Shown here in pieces: positions 35,488-45,225 of a DNA stretch of 64,000 bases. Positions within the stretch are counted from its first letter, which is position 1. Each line of letters starts with the position of its first letter. Position numbers and translations under genes: made by a program. The DNA is from Polycladidibacter stylochi (GTDB lineage Bacteria > Pseudomonadota > Alphaproteobacteria > Rhizobiales > Stappiaceae), in NCBI RefSeq assembly GCF_001562055.1, contig NZ_LLWE01000029.1:62001-126000 (forward strand), in the 5' to 3' direction. The notes below the pieces were generated by a model. The model was not told the origin of the DNA, searched no databases, and saw nothing but the letters and a program-made list of their open reading frames with translations.

Positions 35488-36683
35488 TGGTGGTACGGGT
35501 CTGCCGCATCACGTAAGCCATCTCCCAAAAAGTTAAAGGCCAGAACTACGATTATGACAACCAGCATGGGTGCCATGAGCCAAGGATAAAGTACAACAAC
35601 TGAAATGCTCTGGGCCTCATTGAGCAGCACCCCCCACGAGACCGCAGGGCGGCGCAGGCCAAGGTCTAAAAACGAAAGTGCCGTTTCTCCAAGGATCATA
35701 GCGGGGATCGACAGTGTAGCCGACGCGATTAAGTGACTTGTGAAACCGGGGAGTAGATGACGAAAGATAATTCGGCTTGGAGACGCCCCCATATAGAGCG
35801 CCGCTTTGGCGTAATCCTCTTGCTTTAACGCCATTATTTTAGCCCTCACAGCTCTGGCAAGTCCTGGCCAATCCAGCAAGCCCAGTATGACCGTTAGGCC
35901 CAAATAGACAGCAATTGGAGACCATGTAACCGGCATGGCAGCTGAAAGCGCCATCCACAATGGAAGCTCGGGCAATGAGCGTAGTATTTCGATGAGCCTT
36001 TGGATTGCACCATCAACCAGCCCTCCCAAGTAACCGGCCAATCCGCCCAGTACAACGCCCAGCACCATTGATATGGCCACCCCGACCAAACCCAACGTTA
36101 ATGAAAGTCTGGCTCCGTGGATCAGGCCGGATAATAAATCCCGCCCTAGTCTGTCTGTTCCCAAAGGATAAAAAACACCATTCTCTGGTGGGCAAACGAG
36201 ATGAAAGTCGAGTTTGAAAGTACCTAAATATTTATAGGGTTCGCCCCTACAAAAAAAGCGTAGATGCATGGGTTTTTGGGTTTCAATCTCGTAGTCCCAG
36301 CGCATAAACTCAAGATTAACAGATGCTTTCATCGGGTACACGAAAGGCCCTTGCCACTTACCTTCATGGAAAAGGTGTATAGATTGCGGCGGCGCATATA
36401 AGTAATCAGAGTTGCGTGTATTTGCAGAGTATGGGGCAATTTGCTCAGCAAAGGGTACGCATAAGTAGAATAATAAAAGCGTGTATAGTGCAAATACTGC
36501 AAGCCGATGCTTTTTAAAACGATAGTACACAAGCTTCCAACGGGAGGCGCTTGCCAACGCCACTTGCTCTCGCGCTAACGAGGTCTTCGCTTGAGGTTGA
36601 TAGGGATGCTTGGAGAGATAGTAGTCATCCTCGTTTTCATGGGGGCTGCTATTAGGCCTTTCATTATTTGGGGGAGACACCAT
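35484..36683 (-). CDS. Peptide-type ABC transporter permease, DppC/YejE family
   Basis: A 399-residue permease. A long N-terminal cytoplasmic stretch precedes the first helix (about 66-85), a large periplasmic loop follows (about 90-190), then the family signature LGTDRLGRDLLSG and the EAA loop QEDYAKAALYMGAS. The size and big loop resemble YejE. The ATG at 36683 follows AGGGAGG, overlapping the end of the upstream permease gene by 20 bases; a longer reading frame to 36797 has no ribosome site. It is the last gene of its operon. Confidence 0.88.
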   Translation of the reverse strand: MVSPPNNERPNSSPHENEDDYYLSKHPYQPQAKTSLAREQVALASASRWKLVYYRFKKHRLAVFALYTLLLFYLCVPFAEQIAPYSANTRNSDYLYAPPQSIHLFHEGKWQGPFVYPMKASVNLEFMRWDYEIETQKPMHLRFFCRGEPYKYLGTFKLDFHLVCPPENGVFYPLGTDRLGRDLLSGLIHGARLSLTLGLVGVAISMVLGVVLGGLAGYLGGLVDGAIQRLIEILRSLPELPLWMALSAAMPVTWSPIAVYLGLTVILGLLDWPGLARAVRAKIMALKQEDYAKAALYMGASPSRIIFRHLLPGFTSHLIASATLSIPAMILGETALSFLDLGLRRPAVSWGVLLNEAQSISVVVLYPWLMAPMLVVIIVVLAFNFLGDGLRDAADPYHH

Positions 36684-37746
36684 TGTTATCCTCCCTATGA
36701 CTTGAGAGCTGGTTGTTGGACCGTTTAAATTTAAAGCCAACTTTGCGTATTCTCGGGTCGAGCAAGCCAAGTAATAAATCGGAAATGAGCATACCAATCA
36801 ATGTCAGCGACGAAATGAACATTAAAATGAATGCTGACAAAAACTGATCCTGCGACTTTAATGCGCTAAGTAATACGGGCCCGACCGTTGGCAGGTTCAG
36901 CACCACGGAAACAATAACCGAACCTGAAACCATTGAAGGAATTAAATTACCTATATCTGCAATGAACGGATTAACTGCGACCCTTAAGGGGTATTTTATT
37001 AATAGCGCAGTTTCGCCCATGCCTTTTGCTCTAGCAGTGATGACATAGTGGCGGCGCAACTCGCCAAGCATATTGGCTCTTAAACGACGTATCATTGCCG
37101 CAGTACCTGAGGTACCAATCACGATCGTTGGAATTATCAAGTGAGAGAGAATGGAGCCCACCTTCTCCAAGGATAGAGGTGCTCCAATAAATTGCGGAGC
37201 CATCAGGCCGCCAATGGAAAGGCCAAACCAGCGGTTGGCAAAATACATCATTAATAGTGCAAGTAGAAAGTTGGGCGTGGCAAGGCCAATATACCCTAAT
37301 AGAGTAAAACCGTGATCGCCCCATGAGTATTGCCGGGCAGCAGAATAAATGCCTATGGGAAAAGCTACTGCATATATGAAAATCATACTTGAGAAATTAA
37401 GAAGTATGGTCAATGGCAGTGTACTGCCCAAAACCTCTATGACAGGCCGTTGATGTTCAAAAGACCATCCCCAATACCCCTGCAGCAAGCCATTAAAGCC
37501 ACTAGGACCCGGCATAGCGCCAAGCCAAATAAGATAACGTTGCCAAAAGGGCCGGTCCAATGCAAATTCGCTGCGCAAATATAGCAGTTTTTCAATGGAA
37601 GACTGTTCACCCGTAGAACGTAAGTAAGCAATCTGGTTGGAGATGTAATCACCCTCTGGCAATTCAATAATAATAAAAATGAGGATGCTGGCAGCAAGTA
37701 ATGTGGGCACCATGGTCAATATCCGCTTAAGCGTATAGGCCAGCAC
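36664..37746 (-). CDS. Peptide-type ABC transporter permease, DppB/YejB family
   Basis: A 360-residue integral membrane permease. It opens with LAYTLKRILTMVPTLL and the DppB-type ELPEGDYIS, has six likely helices, and the EAA loop HYVITARAKGMGE. Its length agrees with YejB (about 360). The start is GTG after AAGGTAG. It lies 175 bases downstream of the binding protein gene and overlaps the DppC-like gene. Confidence 0.89.
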   Translation of the reverse strand: MLAYTLKRILTMVPTLLAASILIFIIIELPEGDYISNQIAYLRSTGEQSSIEKLLYLRSEFALDRPFWQRYLIWLGAMPGPSGFNGLLQGYWGWSFEHQRPVIEVLGSTLPLTILLNFSSMIFIYAVAFPIGIYSAARQYSWGDHGFTLLGYIGLATPNFLLALLMMYFANRWFGLSIGGLMAPQFIGAPLSLEKVGSILSHLIIPTIVIGTSGTAAMIRRLRANMLGELRRHYVITARAKGMGETALLIKYPLRVAVNPFIADIGNLIPSMVSGSVIVSVVLNLPTVGPVLLSALKSQDQFLSAFILMFISSLTLIGMLISDLLLGLLDPRIRKVGFKFKRSNNQLSSHREDNNGVSPK

Positions 37747-37921
37747 AATTTTCTACCTTATTTACTCTGGAGCTCCAACTGTTCTTTAGAGACCATTTTT
37801 TAGTGTTGTTGTTTCGATCCCAACTTAAATATAAAAAACTATCAAACAATTATTATTGTTAGTAGACCTAGGTTCTTTGTTAGTTTTGGGTAGTTAATTC
37901 AATCTATTACAGAATAATTGA

Positions 37922-39841
37922 TTATTGTTTTGGAAAGAAAAAAGCATCCATACGATGAATGCCAAAATGTGCACCAGGATCCCAACCATAAAAAGCATCC
38001 CCAGGAACATTTTGGAGATCTTTGACTGCAACGGGCTGACGTACTTGAGAAATCAGACCAATGTGTATGGTGTTATTTGCATGTATTTCCAAGATATCGC
38101 GCCATATACTCTCACGTTGGCCATTCCCCTGTGTCCTTAGAAAATCTTTGTAGAGATCAATCAGCCTTTTAGCCGGAAGCCATTGCGGCAACTGGCCAGC
38201 ATTACCACTGCTTTCATAATACAAGCCCCATTGCGGCCATGACAGAAAATCGCTGCGCGTTGGCGCATAATCATCGGGCAGCATGTGAGCGGTGGGAATG
38301 CCATTTTCAAAGCCCGTCCATACCGACATCATGAGCTCACCAGATAGAGCGCGTGCCCTTATAACATCGCGCTGGCTTGGTTTAACAAACACCTCGATAC
38401 CAATATCTCGCCAATCTGCTGCCACCAATTCCATGGCATCAATCTGTTCCTGACGCTCACCACTTAACTCGACAATAATCCGTAGCGGGGTCCCGTCGGG
38501 CAAGTGCCGCATGGCATTAATTCCTTGCCGTTTTAAACCAATTTCATCAAGAAGCTTATTGGCAACCTCGGGGGCATGGTTTGTCCATGCGGTTTGATAG
38601 TGCGGCATAAATAGAGGTGATTTTGGAAGTACTGTATCGTTGGCAGGTACCGCAAGCCCAAAATACAGCACTTTATTAATGAGCTTACGATTAATAGCCA
38701 AGGACAGCGCATGACGAAAATGTTTATTTTGAAACAGCTTTCGCAACCTTTTGTCTGCAACATTTAAATTTGGCAGAATGGATATTTGTGAACCTTTGGA
38801 GATCCTCCAAAGCTTTAAAGATAGAACACCGCGCCTTTGAGCTTGCTTTAAGAGAGAGATATCGGCGAATTTTAATCCTCGTGCCTGTAAATGTGTTTCG
38901 CCAGCTTGGGTCTTGGTCGCTACAATTTTGTTATCAACGACTGTCATAATAACACGGTCGATATAGGGGAGTTGTTTTCCCTTGCTATCAACTCGATGAA
39001 AAAACGGATTTCTGGCAAACACAATTCGCCGGGCACTTTCGCCAAACAATCTGTGCCATGGTTGTAGTGTGGGCAAATCTGCGTTTCTTGCTCCGTACAT
39101 ATCATCAAGGCGATTAAAAAGCGGTGCCCAACCGCGTAGTCGGCGTTGTTCTGCCCATATCGACAACTGTTTTATATCCGCATATTTAGCATGAAACTGT
39201 TTCAAGTAGTGGTAAGGACGGTAAATAAAGGGCGGGCGCGCTTTTGCCAGCTCCGGTAAAAATTGAGGATTAGGTTTATGCCACGCATAAACAAACTTTG
39301 TTTTGCTTAGAACTTTAAATCGTGGCGGTTTACCTTCCACCAATAAAAATGATGGCAATCCCCCTGGTCTTAACCTGTCATTATTGGCAATATCTTCATA
39401 CCAAAAACGAAAGTCTTGACTTGTGAATGGTGCACCATCTGACCAGCGATGATTGCTTCGAAGCTCGAAAGTAAAAATGCGCCCTTCTTCCACTGAATAG
39501 CTGCGTAAAATATCCGGCTTTAGATGCAGTTCAGGCGTATAACCCAGAAGGCGTGCATACCCCCAAGCATTCATTAGTCTGCTGTCTTTTTCACGGGTTA
39601 CAAGTGTTTTCAGCGTTCCGCCGTATTCACCCTCTTGGCGATTGATTGCCTGCATATCGGTAACGTGGTGTGGCGTCGGAACCCGTTGTTGCACCGGAGG
39701 CAGCCCTGCCTTAACAGCATTGACGAAAAAAGGTGGTTCGATTAACCGAAGTTGAGGTGTTGCCAATGCCTGTGACACTCCCACAAACAGTAACCACCCC
39801 CATAAGCACATCAATGTTGAGGCTACTCCTTTTTTACTCAT
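37922..39841 (-). CDS. Family 5 extracellular solute-binding protein, YejA-like
   Basis: A 639-residue periplasmic binding protein, longer than DppA (about 535) and close to YejA (about 600). A signal peptide (hydrophobic core 8-25, cut near ALA-TPQ) is followed by YGGTLKTLV, an ILRSYSVEEGRIFTFELR block, and the HFRHALSLAINRKLI segment typical of the family. The YejA group takes up peptides, including peptide antibiotics such as microcin C in enterobacteria. Its start overlaps the upstream ATPase gene by 8 bases. Confidence 0.87.
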   Translation of the reverse strand: MSKKGVASTLMCLWGWLLFVGVSQALATPQLRLIEPPFFVNAVKAGLPPVQQRVPTPHHVTDMQAINRQEGEYGGTLKTLVTREKDSRLMNAWGYARLLGYTPELHLKPDILRSYSVEEGRIFTFELRSNHRWSDGAPFTSQDFRFWYEDIANNDRLRPGGLPSFLLVEGKPPRFKVLSKTKFVYAWHKPNPQFLPELAKARPPFIYRPYHYLKQFHAKYADIKQLSIWAEQRRLRGWAPLFNRLDDMYGARNADLPTLQPWHRLFGESARRIVFARNPFFHRVDSKGKQLPYIDRVIMTVVDNKIVATKTQAGETHLQARGLKFADISLLKQAQRRGVLSLKLWRISKGSQISILPNLNVADKRLRKLFQNKHFRHALSLAINRKLINKVLYFGLAVPANDTVLPKSPLFMPHYQTAWTNHAPEVANKLLDEIGLKRQGINAMRHLPDGTPLRIIVELSGERQEQIDAMELVAADWRDIGIEVFVKPSQRDVIRARALSGELMMSVWTGFENGIPTAHMLPDDYAPTRSDFLSWPQWGLYYESSGNAGQLPQWLPAKRLIDLYKDFLRTQGNGQRESIWRDILEIHANNTIHIGLISQVRQPVAVKDLQNVPGDAFYGWDPGAHFGIHRMDAFFFPKQ

Positions 39842-41672
39842 GGGGTCTCACCGGCAACGAAATGTGTACGTTTTTCATATGTGCTTCGTTTAATGCAACA
39901 TAGTGCCCGTTACCTAGTGGCTGCATTCTTGTTTTCTCATGGCCCATCAGCTTATAGGGTAAAGGCCACATAGACGGTGACGACACGTTCTTACCGGCCA
40001 AATGTGCAAAGTCCATTTTATGATCTGGCTCAATGGTCGGCACCGCTTGAAGAAGAGCCTTTGTGTAAGGGTGTGCCGGTTGATTGATAACGGCTGCTGT
40101 TGGTCCTACTTCTACCAATCTTCCTTGGCACATGACTGCAATACGATCTGCAAGTTGTTGGATGACAGCCAAGTCATGGCTCACAATAAGGTAAGTGAGT
40201 GCGAATTGCTTTCTTATTGTTTTTAGGAGGCAAACAATCCTTTGTTGCACTGTAACATCTAAAGCCGATGTGGGTTCATCACATATTAATACTCGTGGTT
40301 GGCAAGCCAATGCCCTTGCAATTCCGATACGCTGCTTTTGCCCCCCCGAAAAGGCATGGGGATACCGGTTCTTACTGGATAATGGCAGGCCAATAAGATT
40401 TAACAGTTCATCTAGCCTTTGTTGCCGCTGCTTTGGTGTGCCAATTTTATGTATTAGCAGTGGCTCACTTATTATTTCGGCGACGCTCATGTGCGGGGGC
40501 AATGACGCATGTGGGTCTTGAAAAACCAGTTGCACGTTTTTGCGAAATTCTCGCAATTGCTCCTTTGTCAGTTCAGCCAGTACTGAGGCTGCCTTGCCAT
40601 TATTTACGATTATCTGCCCTGCTTGTACCGGGAGTGCTGCCATCAAACTATGGGCCAAAGTGGTTTTACCCGAACCTGATTCACCCACTAAACCCAAGCA
40701 TTCCCCGTTATAGAGTGTTAAATCCACATCACGTAATGCCAATTGTTTTTCGGCTTTATTATCTTCGTAACTCACCGATACATTTTTTAGCTGAAAAAAA
40801 GGCGTTCCATGTTCTTGGCTCTCAAGGTTCAATGGCTCACTATCAAAGTGAAGCTTGGGAACTGCTGCAATCAAATTCTTCAAATAAGGATGGCGGGGTG
40901 TATATAAAAGCTTGTTAACACGGCCTGCTTCCATAAGCTTGCCCTGATAGATAACCAAAGCACGATCTGCCATATTGGCTACTATTCCAAAGTCATGCGT
41001 TATCAGAAGTAAAGACATATTCATATCATGCTGAGTTGTTTTCAGTAGTTTTAAAATTCTTGCCTGCGTCGTAACATCCAGGGCTGTTGTCGGCTCATCT
41101 GCGATTAACAGTGCAGGTTTACACAATAGTGCCATGGCGATCATAGCCCGTTGACGTAGCCCGCCAGATAGCTGGAACGTATATGTATTCAATGCCTGCT
41201 CCGGATTTGGAAAGCTAACGGCCCTTAGCATTTCAAGCGTTAATTGCCGCGCTTGTTTGCGTGAGGCATTACAGTGGATACGGGCCACCTCACCTATTTG
41301 GTCGGCTAAGGTATGCAAAGGAGATAATGAGGTCATCGGCTCTTGAAAAATCATTGAGATTGATCTTCCACGATACGCGCGCAACTCACCCGCTCTGGCT
41401 AAGTGAACCAGATCGACAGGTGCCTCTCTTGAATTTGCATAATAAAGAATTTGCCCGCTGGTGATATGTGCGTTCTTAGGTAGCAGCCCAAGAATAGCAT
41501 AGCTGAGAACCGTTTTACCTGATCCAGATTCCCCTGTAATAGCAAGACATTGCTGACGATTTAATTTAAAGGAGATATTATCGAGTACCTTATTGGCACC
41601 ATAGGAACTTTCGAATTCTACGCTTAAGTTTTTAAATTCTAATAGGATTTGATCTTTTTGTAAGTGTTGCAT
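39834..41672 (-). CDS. Fused double ATPase of a peptide-type ABC importer, YejF-like
   Basis: A 612-residue protein with two ABC ATPase domains. The first has Walker A GESGSGKT (about 45-52), a shifted signature LSGGLRQR and LLIADEP; the second has GESGSGKT (about 335-342), FSGGQKQR and LICDEP. Oligopeptide-ABC C-terminal blocks follow each (HPYLKNLI, HPYTKALL), and about 70 extra residues end the chain. It is the first gene of the operon ATPase-binding protein-permease-permease, an order unlike the usual yejABEF. The ATG at 41672 is chosen over an adjacent GTG codon. Confidence 0.9.
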   Translation of the reverse strand: MQHLQKDQILLEFKNLSVEFESSYGANKVLDNISFKLNRQQCLAITGESGSGKTVLSYAILGLLPKNAHITSGQILYYANSREAPVDLVHLARAGELRAYRGRSISMIFQEPMTSLSPLHTLADQIGEVARIHCNASRKQARQLTLEMLRAVSFPNPEQALNTYTFQLSGGLRQRAMIAMALLCKPALLIADEPTTALDVTTQARILKLLKTTQHDMNMSLLLITHDFGIVANMADRALVIYQGKLMEAGRVNKLLYTPRHPYLKNLIAAVPKLHFDSEPLNLESQEHGTPFFQLKNVSVSYEDNKAEKQLALRDVDLTLYNGECLGLVGESGSGKTTLAHSLMAALPVQAGQIIVNNGKAASVLAELTKEQLREFRKNVQLVFQDPHASLPPHMSVAEIISEPLLIHKIGTPKQRQQRLDELLNLIGLPLSSKNRYPHAFSGGQKQRIGIARALACQPRVLICDEPTSALDVTVQQRIVCLLKTIRKQFALTYLIVSHDLAVIQQLADRIAVMCQGRLVEVGPTAAVINQPAHPYTKALLQAVPTIEPDHKMDFAHLAGKNVSSPSMWPLPYKLMGHEKTRMQPLGNGHYVALNEAHMKNVHISLPVRPHE

Positions 41673-41779
41673 CACAAGATATCACCTTTAAAATCTTGAT
41701 GAAGTTGTAATGCAAAAAAGCTACCCCTTAGTTAGATGGAAAGTATCAAGCTTAGAGATTTCATGAAACACTTCTTATT

Positions 41780-43744
41780 TTACTCGCCACCGTCTTTATA
41801 GTCTTTACCCCACACTTCTACAGGAACACGGCGCCCGCGTAATTGCCTTTTCCCTACGACTTTCAAGCTATGGCAGTTTTGTGCAGCCTTCGCAGCATTT
41901 ACACTTGCAATTATAGCAACGCGTGCATCAGGGTATAACTCCTTACCCAGAACCTGTAGGCGATTGGCAACATTAACAGTATCTCCAATTACGCTGTAGT
42001 TGCTTAATGTCTGCGTTCCAATATTACCAACAATTGCCCGGCCAGTATGTATGCCAATGCGTGTTCGAATGGGCCAACTCCCATTAGCTTCAGCTTGCTC
42101 GGCAAGTTTTCTTGCAATGTTATCAGCAGCTCTCAATGCGGCTTGTGCATGGTTCTCCATTGCATTTGGTGCATTCCAGAAGGCGAGAATACCATCACCT
42201 AAATACTTATCGAGAGTTCCCCCTTCTGCTTCCACTGCCTGGATTAGTAGCTCGAAATGATCGTTCAACAATTTTGAAAGCTCATTTACAGGTAGCTTTT
42301 CAGATAGAGATGTAAAGTCTACTATATCGGTAAACATTACTGTTACTTCGGCTTCTTTTGCCGTTATGGCTTGCTCAAAACCAGCTTCCATGAGCTTTAA
42401 AAGCAAATTACGTGGCACGTAGCGTGCCAACGCCCACAGCCCCTGAGCGGAAGCGTTCATGGCATTGGCCACCTGGTTCATTTCCTTGATGTTGCTGCCG
42501 GGCATTGGTTTAACTTTACCTGGCTGAAAATCGGCTAAATAACCCGCACTTTTAGCAACCTCTTGCAATGGCGTTGATATTTTTCGAGCTAAAAGCACCG
42601 CAAGTAATACGGTTAGAAATACGACCATTAATGAAATAATTGACGTATATTTAATTGTATCATAAGTAGATAAGGCTATAGAAGCTGGCAAATAGTAACC
42701 TATAGTCCATTTTGATAATGCAAATCCCTTAACATGAGACGAAATAACAAAAAAATCTTTTGAACCGCTACTAACTAATGAAGCAGATATATCTTTTTTG
42801 ACTGGCGAATAAATAATTTTACTATTCGGTGTCTTTATGTACTCTAGTAAAACTGGATCCCCAAAACTCTTTGCCGGTGTTAGCAGTTCTTGTGTTGGCA
42901 ACGTACTATTTTGTGCAGCAACATATGCAACAACCCTGCCCTCATCATTTAGAGCAAACAATGTTGTATTGAGGCTGCTTTGTAGGCGCTTCAGGTGCTC
43001 ACTCAACTTCTGCATCGAGATGACAGCAGTTAGATAACCACTTAAGCCTGCTTTTGTTTCAACCCTCACAGTTACGTTGGCAAACTGACCACCCTTCACT
43101 TCCTTTAAAGCCCCCCATGTGGGCTTTCCATTGACAGAGGGCACCGGAGCATTACGCAACCATAGTGGCAAATCATGGGGGTGTGTTTTGGCTTTGCGAG
43201 AAAAAAAGGCAAGATCATTACTATTCTGCTTCACCCCCCATATTAAACCTGTATCTTCAACAAATACCAACCGGCTTATATTGGAGGCACCCAACATACT
43301 TCCCATTAGAAGCGTCAGCATTTCCTGCCTGTCATGAGCTGTGTAGTTCTCGTTTTGAAATTGCCATCTCAAATCAGAAATAACCAATTCTGAGGGTTGT
43401 AAATGGTTGAGCATGGAATTTCGAATAGCTTCAATTGCCAATGAGCCGGTGGCCCAACCTAACACCTCAATGTTTTTAATATTCGCTTTTGAGGAGAGAA
43501 GTAAAACACTGCTGCCACTAATTGCAACCAAGAGCCCAAAGAATACCGACATAAGTACAGCAAGTGACCATTGGAATTTTTGAAAGTACTTTTTAACTGA
43601 GATCAAGGCATTCAAACCAGCTTTATTGGTTGCCCATTTAATTCCCACCAATGATCCCCAGACTAAAAGGTTAATAACACGCTCAATGCTAACTTTTGAA
43701 AGTTGAATACGCCAACGGCAGAACCCAAAGTTGCAATCAAGCAA
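41780..43744 (-). CDS. Sensor class III adenylate/guanylate cyclase with HAMP domain
   Basis: Up to 654 residues: a transmembrane helix (58-80), a periplasmic Cache-like sensor (about 81-365), a second helix (366-387), a HAMP domain, and a class III cyclase domain (about 460-600). Metal sites are FTDIVDF (Asp473) and KYLGDGIL (Asp517), and the transition-state Asn591 and Arg595 are both present in GDTVNVANR. An external signal probably controls cyclic nucleotide synthesis. The first 45-60 residues are uncertain; no ribosome site clearly marks a start, and a start nearer residue 45-64 is possible. Confidence 0.87.
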   Translation of the reverse strand: MLDCNFGFCRWRIQLSKVSIERVINLLVWGSLVGIKWATNKAGLNALISVKKYFQKFQWSLAVLMSVFFGLLVAISGSSVLLLSSKANIKNIEVLGWATGSLAIEAIRNSMLNHLQPSELVISDLRWQFQNENYTAHDRQEMLTLLMGSMLGASNISRLVFVEDTGLIWGVKQNSNDLAFFSRKAKTHPHDLPLWLRNAPVPSVNGKPTWGALKEVKGGQFANVTVRVETKAGLSGYLTAVISMQKLSEHLKRLQSSLNTTLFALNDEGRVVAYVAAQNSTLPTQELLTPAKSFGDPVLLEYIKTPNSKIIYSPVKKDISASLVSSGSKDFFVISSHVKGFALSKWTIGYYLPASIALSTYDTIKYTSIISLMVVFLTVLLAVLLARKISTPLQEVAKSAGYLADFQPGKVKPMPGSNIKEMNQVANAMNASAQGLWALARYVPRNLLLKLMEAGFEQAITAKEAEVTVMFTDIVDFTSLSEKLPVNELSKLLNDHFELLIQAVEAEGGTLDKYLGDGILAFWNAPNAMENHAQAALRAADNIARKLAEQAEANGSWPIRTRIGIHTGRAIVGNIGTQTLSNYSVIGDTVNVANRLQVLGKELYPDARVAIIASVNAAKAAQNCHSLKVVGKRQLRGRRVPVEVWGKDYKDGGE

Positions 43745-43810
43745 TCAATATTCCGATTGAGTAGTTCCATTTTGGAAGATATCAGCAGAATATTCTATAT
43801 GCATGTATTC

Positions 43811-45001
43811 TCATAATGGTTCGTTATTTGTTTGCCAAGTAACTGACGCTAAGTTATCACCATCTTCACGAGTTATACATCTCGTCCCATTCATTATTTT
43901 TTGTGATGAGTCTACGTATTTTATCGGTGTCCCCACATACATTTGCTGTTGCTGGTGATGTGAATCTACTTGTGTCGTTTTCGTAAAAACTAGATCTCTT
44001 TGCAGTATTTGAGGGTCTTGAAGCGCTTGTTGCACGGTATTGACCGGAGCGGCCGGAACTCCTGCTTTTTCCAGCTTGGCCAGTAACTCAACCAAAGAGT
44101 AGGCTATTATTTTTCCCTTTAGTATTTCAGTCAGTTCATGGCGATTTTTAACGCGACTTGCATTTGTTTCAAATCGCGGCTCCAGCTTTAAGGAGGCAAT
44201 TTGCAAAACGTCACAGAGTTTTTGAAATTGGCTATCATTTCCCACGGCGATTATCAGGTGACCATCTTTCACCGCGAATGTTTGATAGGGGGCAATGTTA
44301 GGATGCGCATTTCCTAATCGTTTTGGAGTTTTACCGGTACTAAGCGCATTCATTGCCTGATTTGCAAGAACAGCAAGCTGGCAGTCAAACAACGCCATGT
44401 CTATCCACTTGCCAACCCCTGTTTGCTGTCGCTCTATCAACGCAGCCTGAATAGCAATTGTGCTATAAAGACCTGTAAAAATATCTGCTGTCGCAATACC
44501 TACCTTTTGCGGTTCACCATTAGGGTCACCAGTAACATCCATTAGGCCACTCATGGCTTGTATGATAAAGTCATAGCCGGCCCGCTTTGCGTAAGGGCCG
44601 GTTTGACCGAAACCAGTAATAGAACAGTAAACCAAGCGCGGGTTCAACTCTTTCAAAACGGCATAGTCCAAGCCATATTTTTGTAAAGTGCCCACTTTAA
44701 AATTTTCAATAAGCACATCAGCTCGTTTTACCAATTCATAAATGGCTTTTATATGTGCTGGCTTTATAAAATTTGCCGTGACCGAGCGTTTGCCTCTATT
44801 GCACGCGTGGAAGTACGCGGCAGCCCCTCCTTGATCAGGGTCGCCGATAAATGGAGGCCCCCATTTTCTCGTATCATCACCATCAGGACTTTCAACTTTA
44901 ATAACATCGGCCCCAAGGTCTGCCAGTGTTTGCCCTGCCCATGGCCCTGCCAGTATCCGCGCAAGCTCAAGTACTTTTATACCTTTTAATGGTGCGCTCA
45001 C
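43811..45001 (-). CDS. CoA-transferase family III (CaiB/BaiF) protein
   Basis: A 396-residue family III acyl-CoA transferase. It starts with LKGIKVLELARILAGPWAGQTLADLGADVIKVE-type residues split over the first 35 positions, includes RGKRSVTANF, ADVLIENFKVG and the catalytic-Asp region ATADIFTGLYS. These enzymes move CoA between carboxylic acids (formyl, succinyl, carnitine, bile acids); the substrate is unknown. The GTG at 45001 follows AAGGAG at 7 bases and is preferred over an in-frame upstream start at 45037. It stands alone, diverging from pepN. Confidence 0.88.
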   Translation of the reverse strand: MSAPLKGIKVLELARILAGPWAGQTLADLGADVIKVESPDGDDTRKWGPPFIGDPDQGGAAAYFHACNRGKRSVTANFIKPAHIKAIYELVKRADVLIENFKVGTLQKYGLDYAVLKELNPRLVYCSITGFGQTGPYAKRAGYDFIIQAMSGLMDVTGDPNGEPQKVGIATADIFTGLYSTIAIQAALIERQQTGVGKWIDMALFDCQLAVLANQAMNALSTGKTPKRLGNAHPNIAPYQTFAVKDGHLIIAVGNDSQFQKLCDVLQIASLKLEPRFETNASRVKNRHELTEILKGKIIAYSLVELLAKLEKAGVPAAPVNTVQQALQDPQILQRDLVFTKTTQVDSHHQQQQMYVGTPIKYVDSSQKIMNGTRCITREDGDNLASVTWQTNNEPL

Positions 45002-45225
45002 ATATACACTCCTTGTTATTTGTCGATTTAAACGCATAAGTTGAGAACAATAGCTGTTTGTTGCAAGTGTGTCGCACTAGCTTTTGTCATGGGTTTATGC
45101 CTTACAATCACCGCGAAACCTATTCACAGTAGCTCGGGCAAAGGCACCGCTCTTTTGCAACTTTACTGTGAGACAAGAGTGACAATCGACTTTGTCGTTA
45201 ACATAGCCTTGCTAGTGGAGGATAA

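Noticed and set aside
40433-40918. A 161-codon plus-strand ORF
   Set aside because: Antisense to the double ATPase gene, with no family features.
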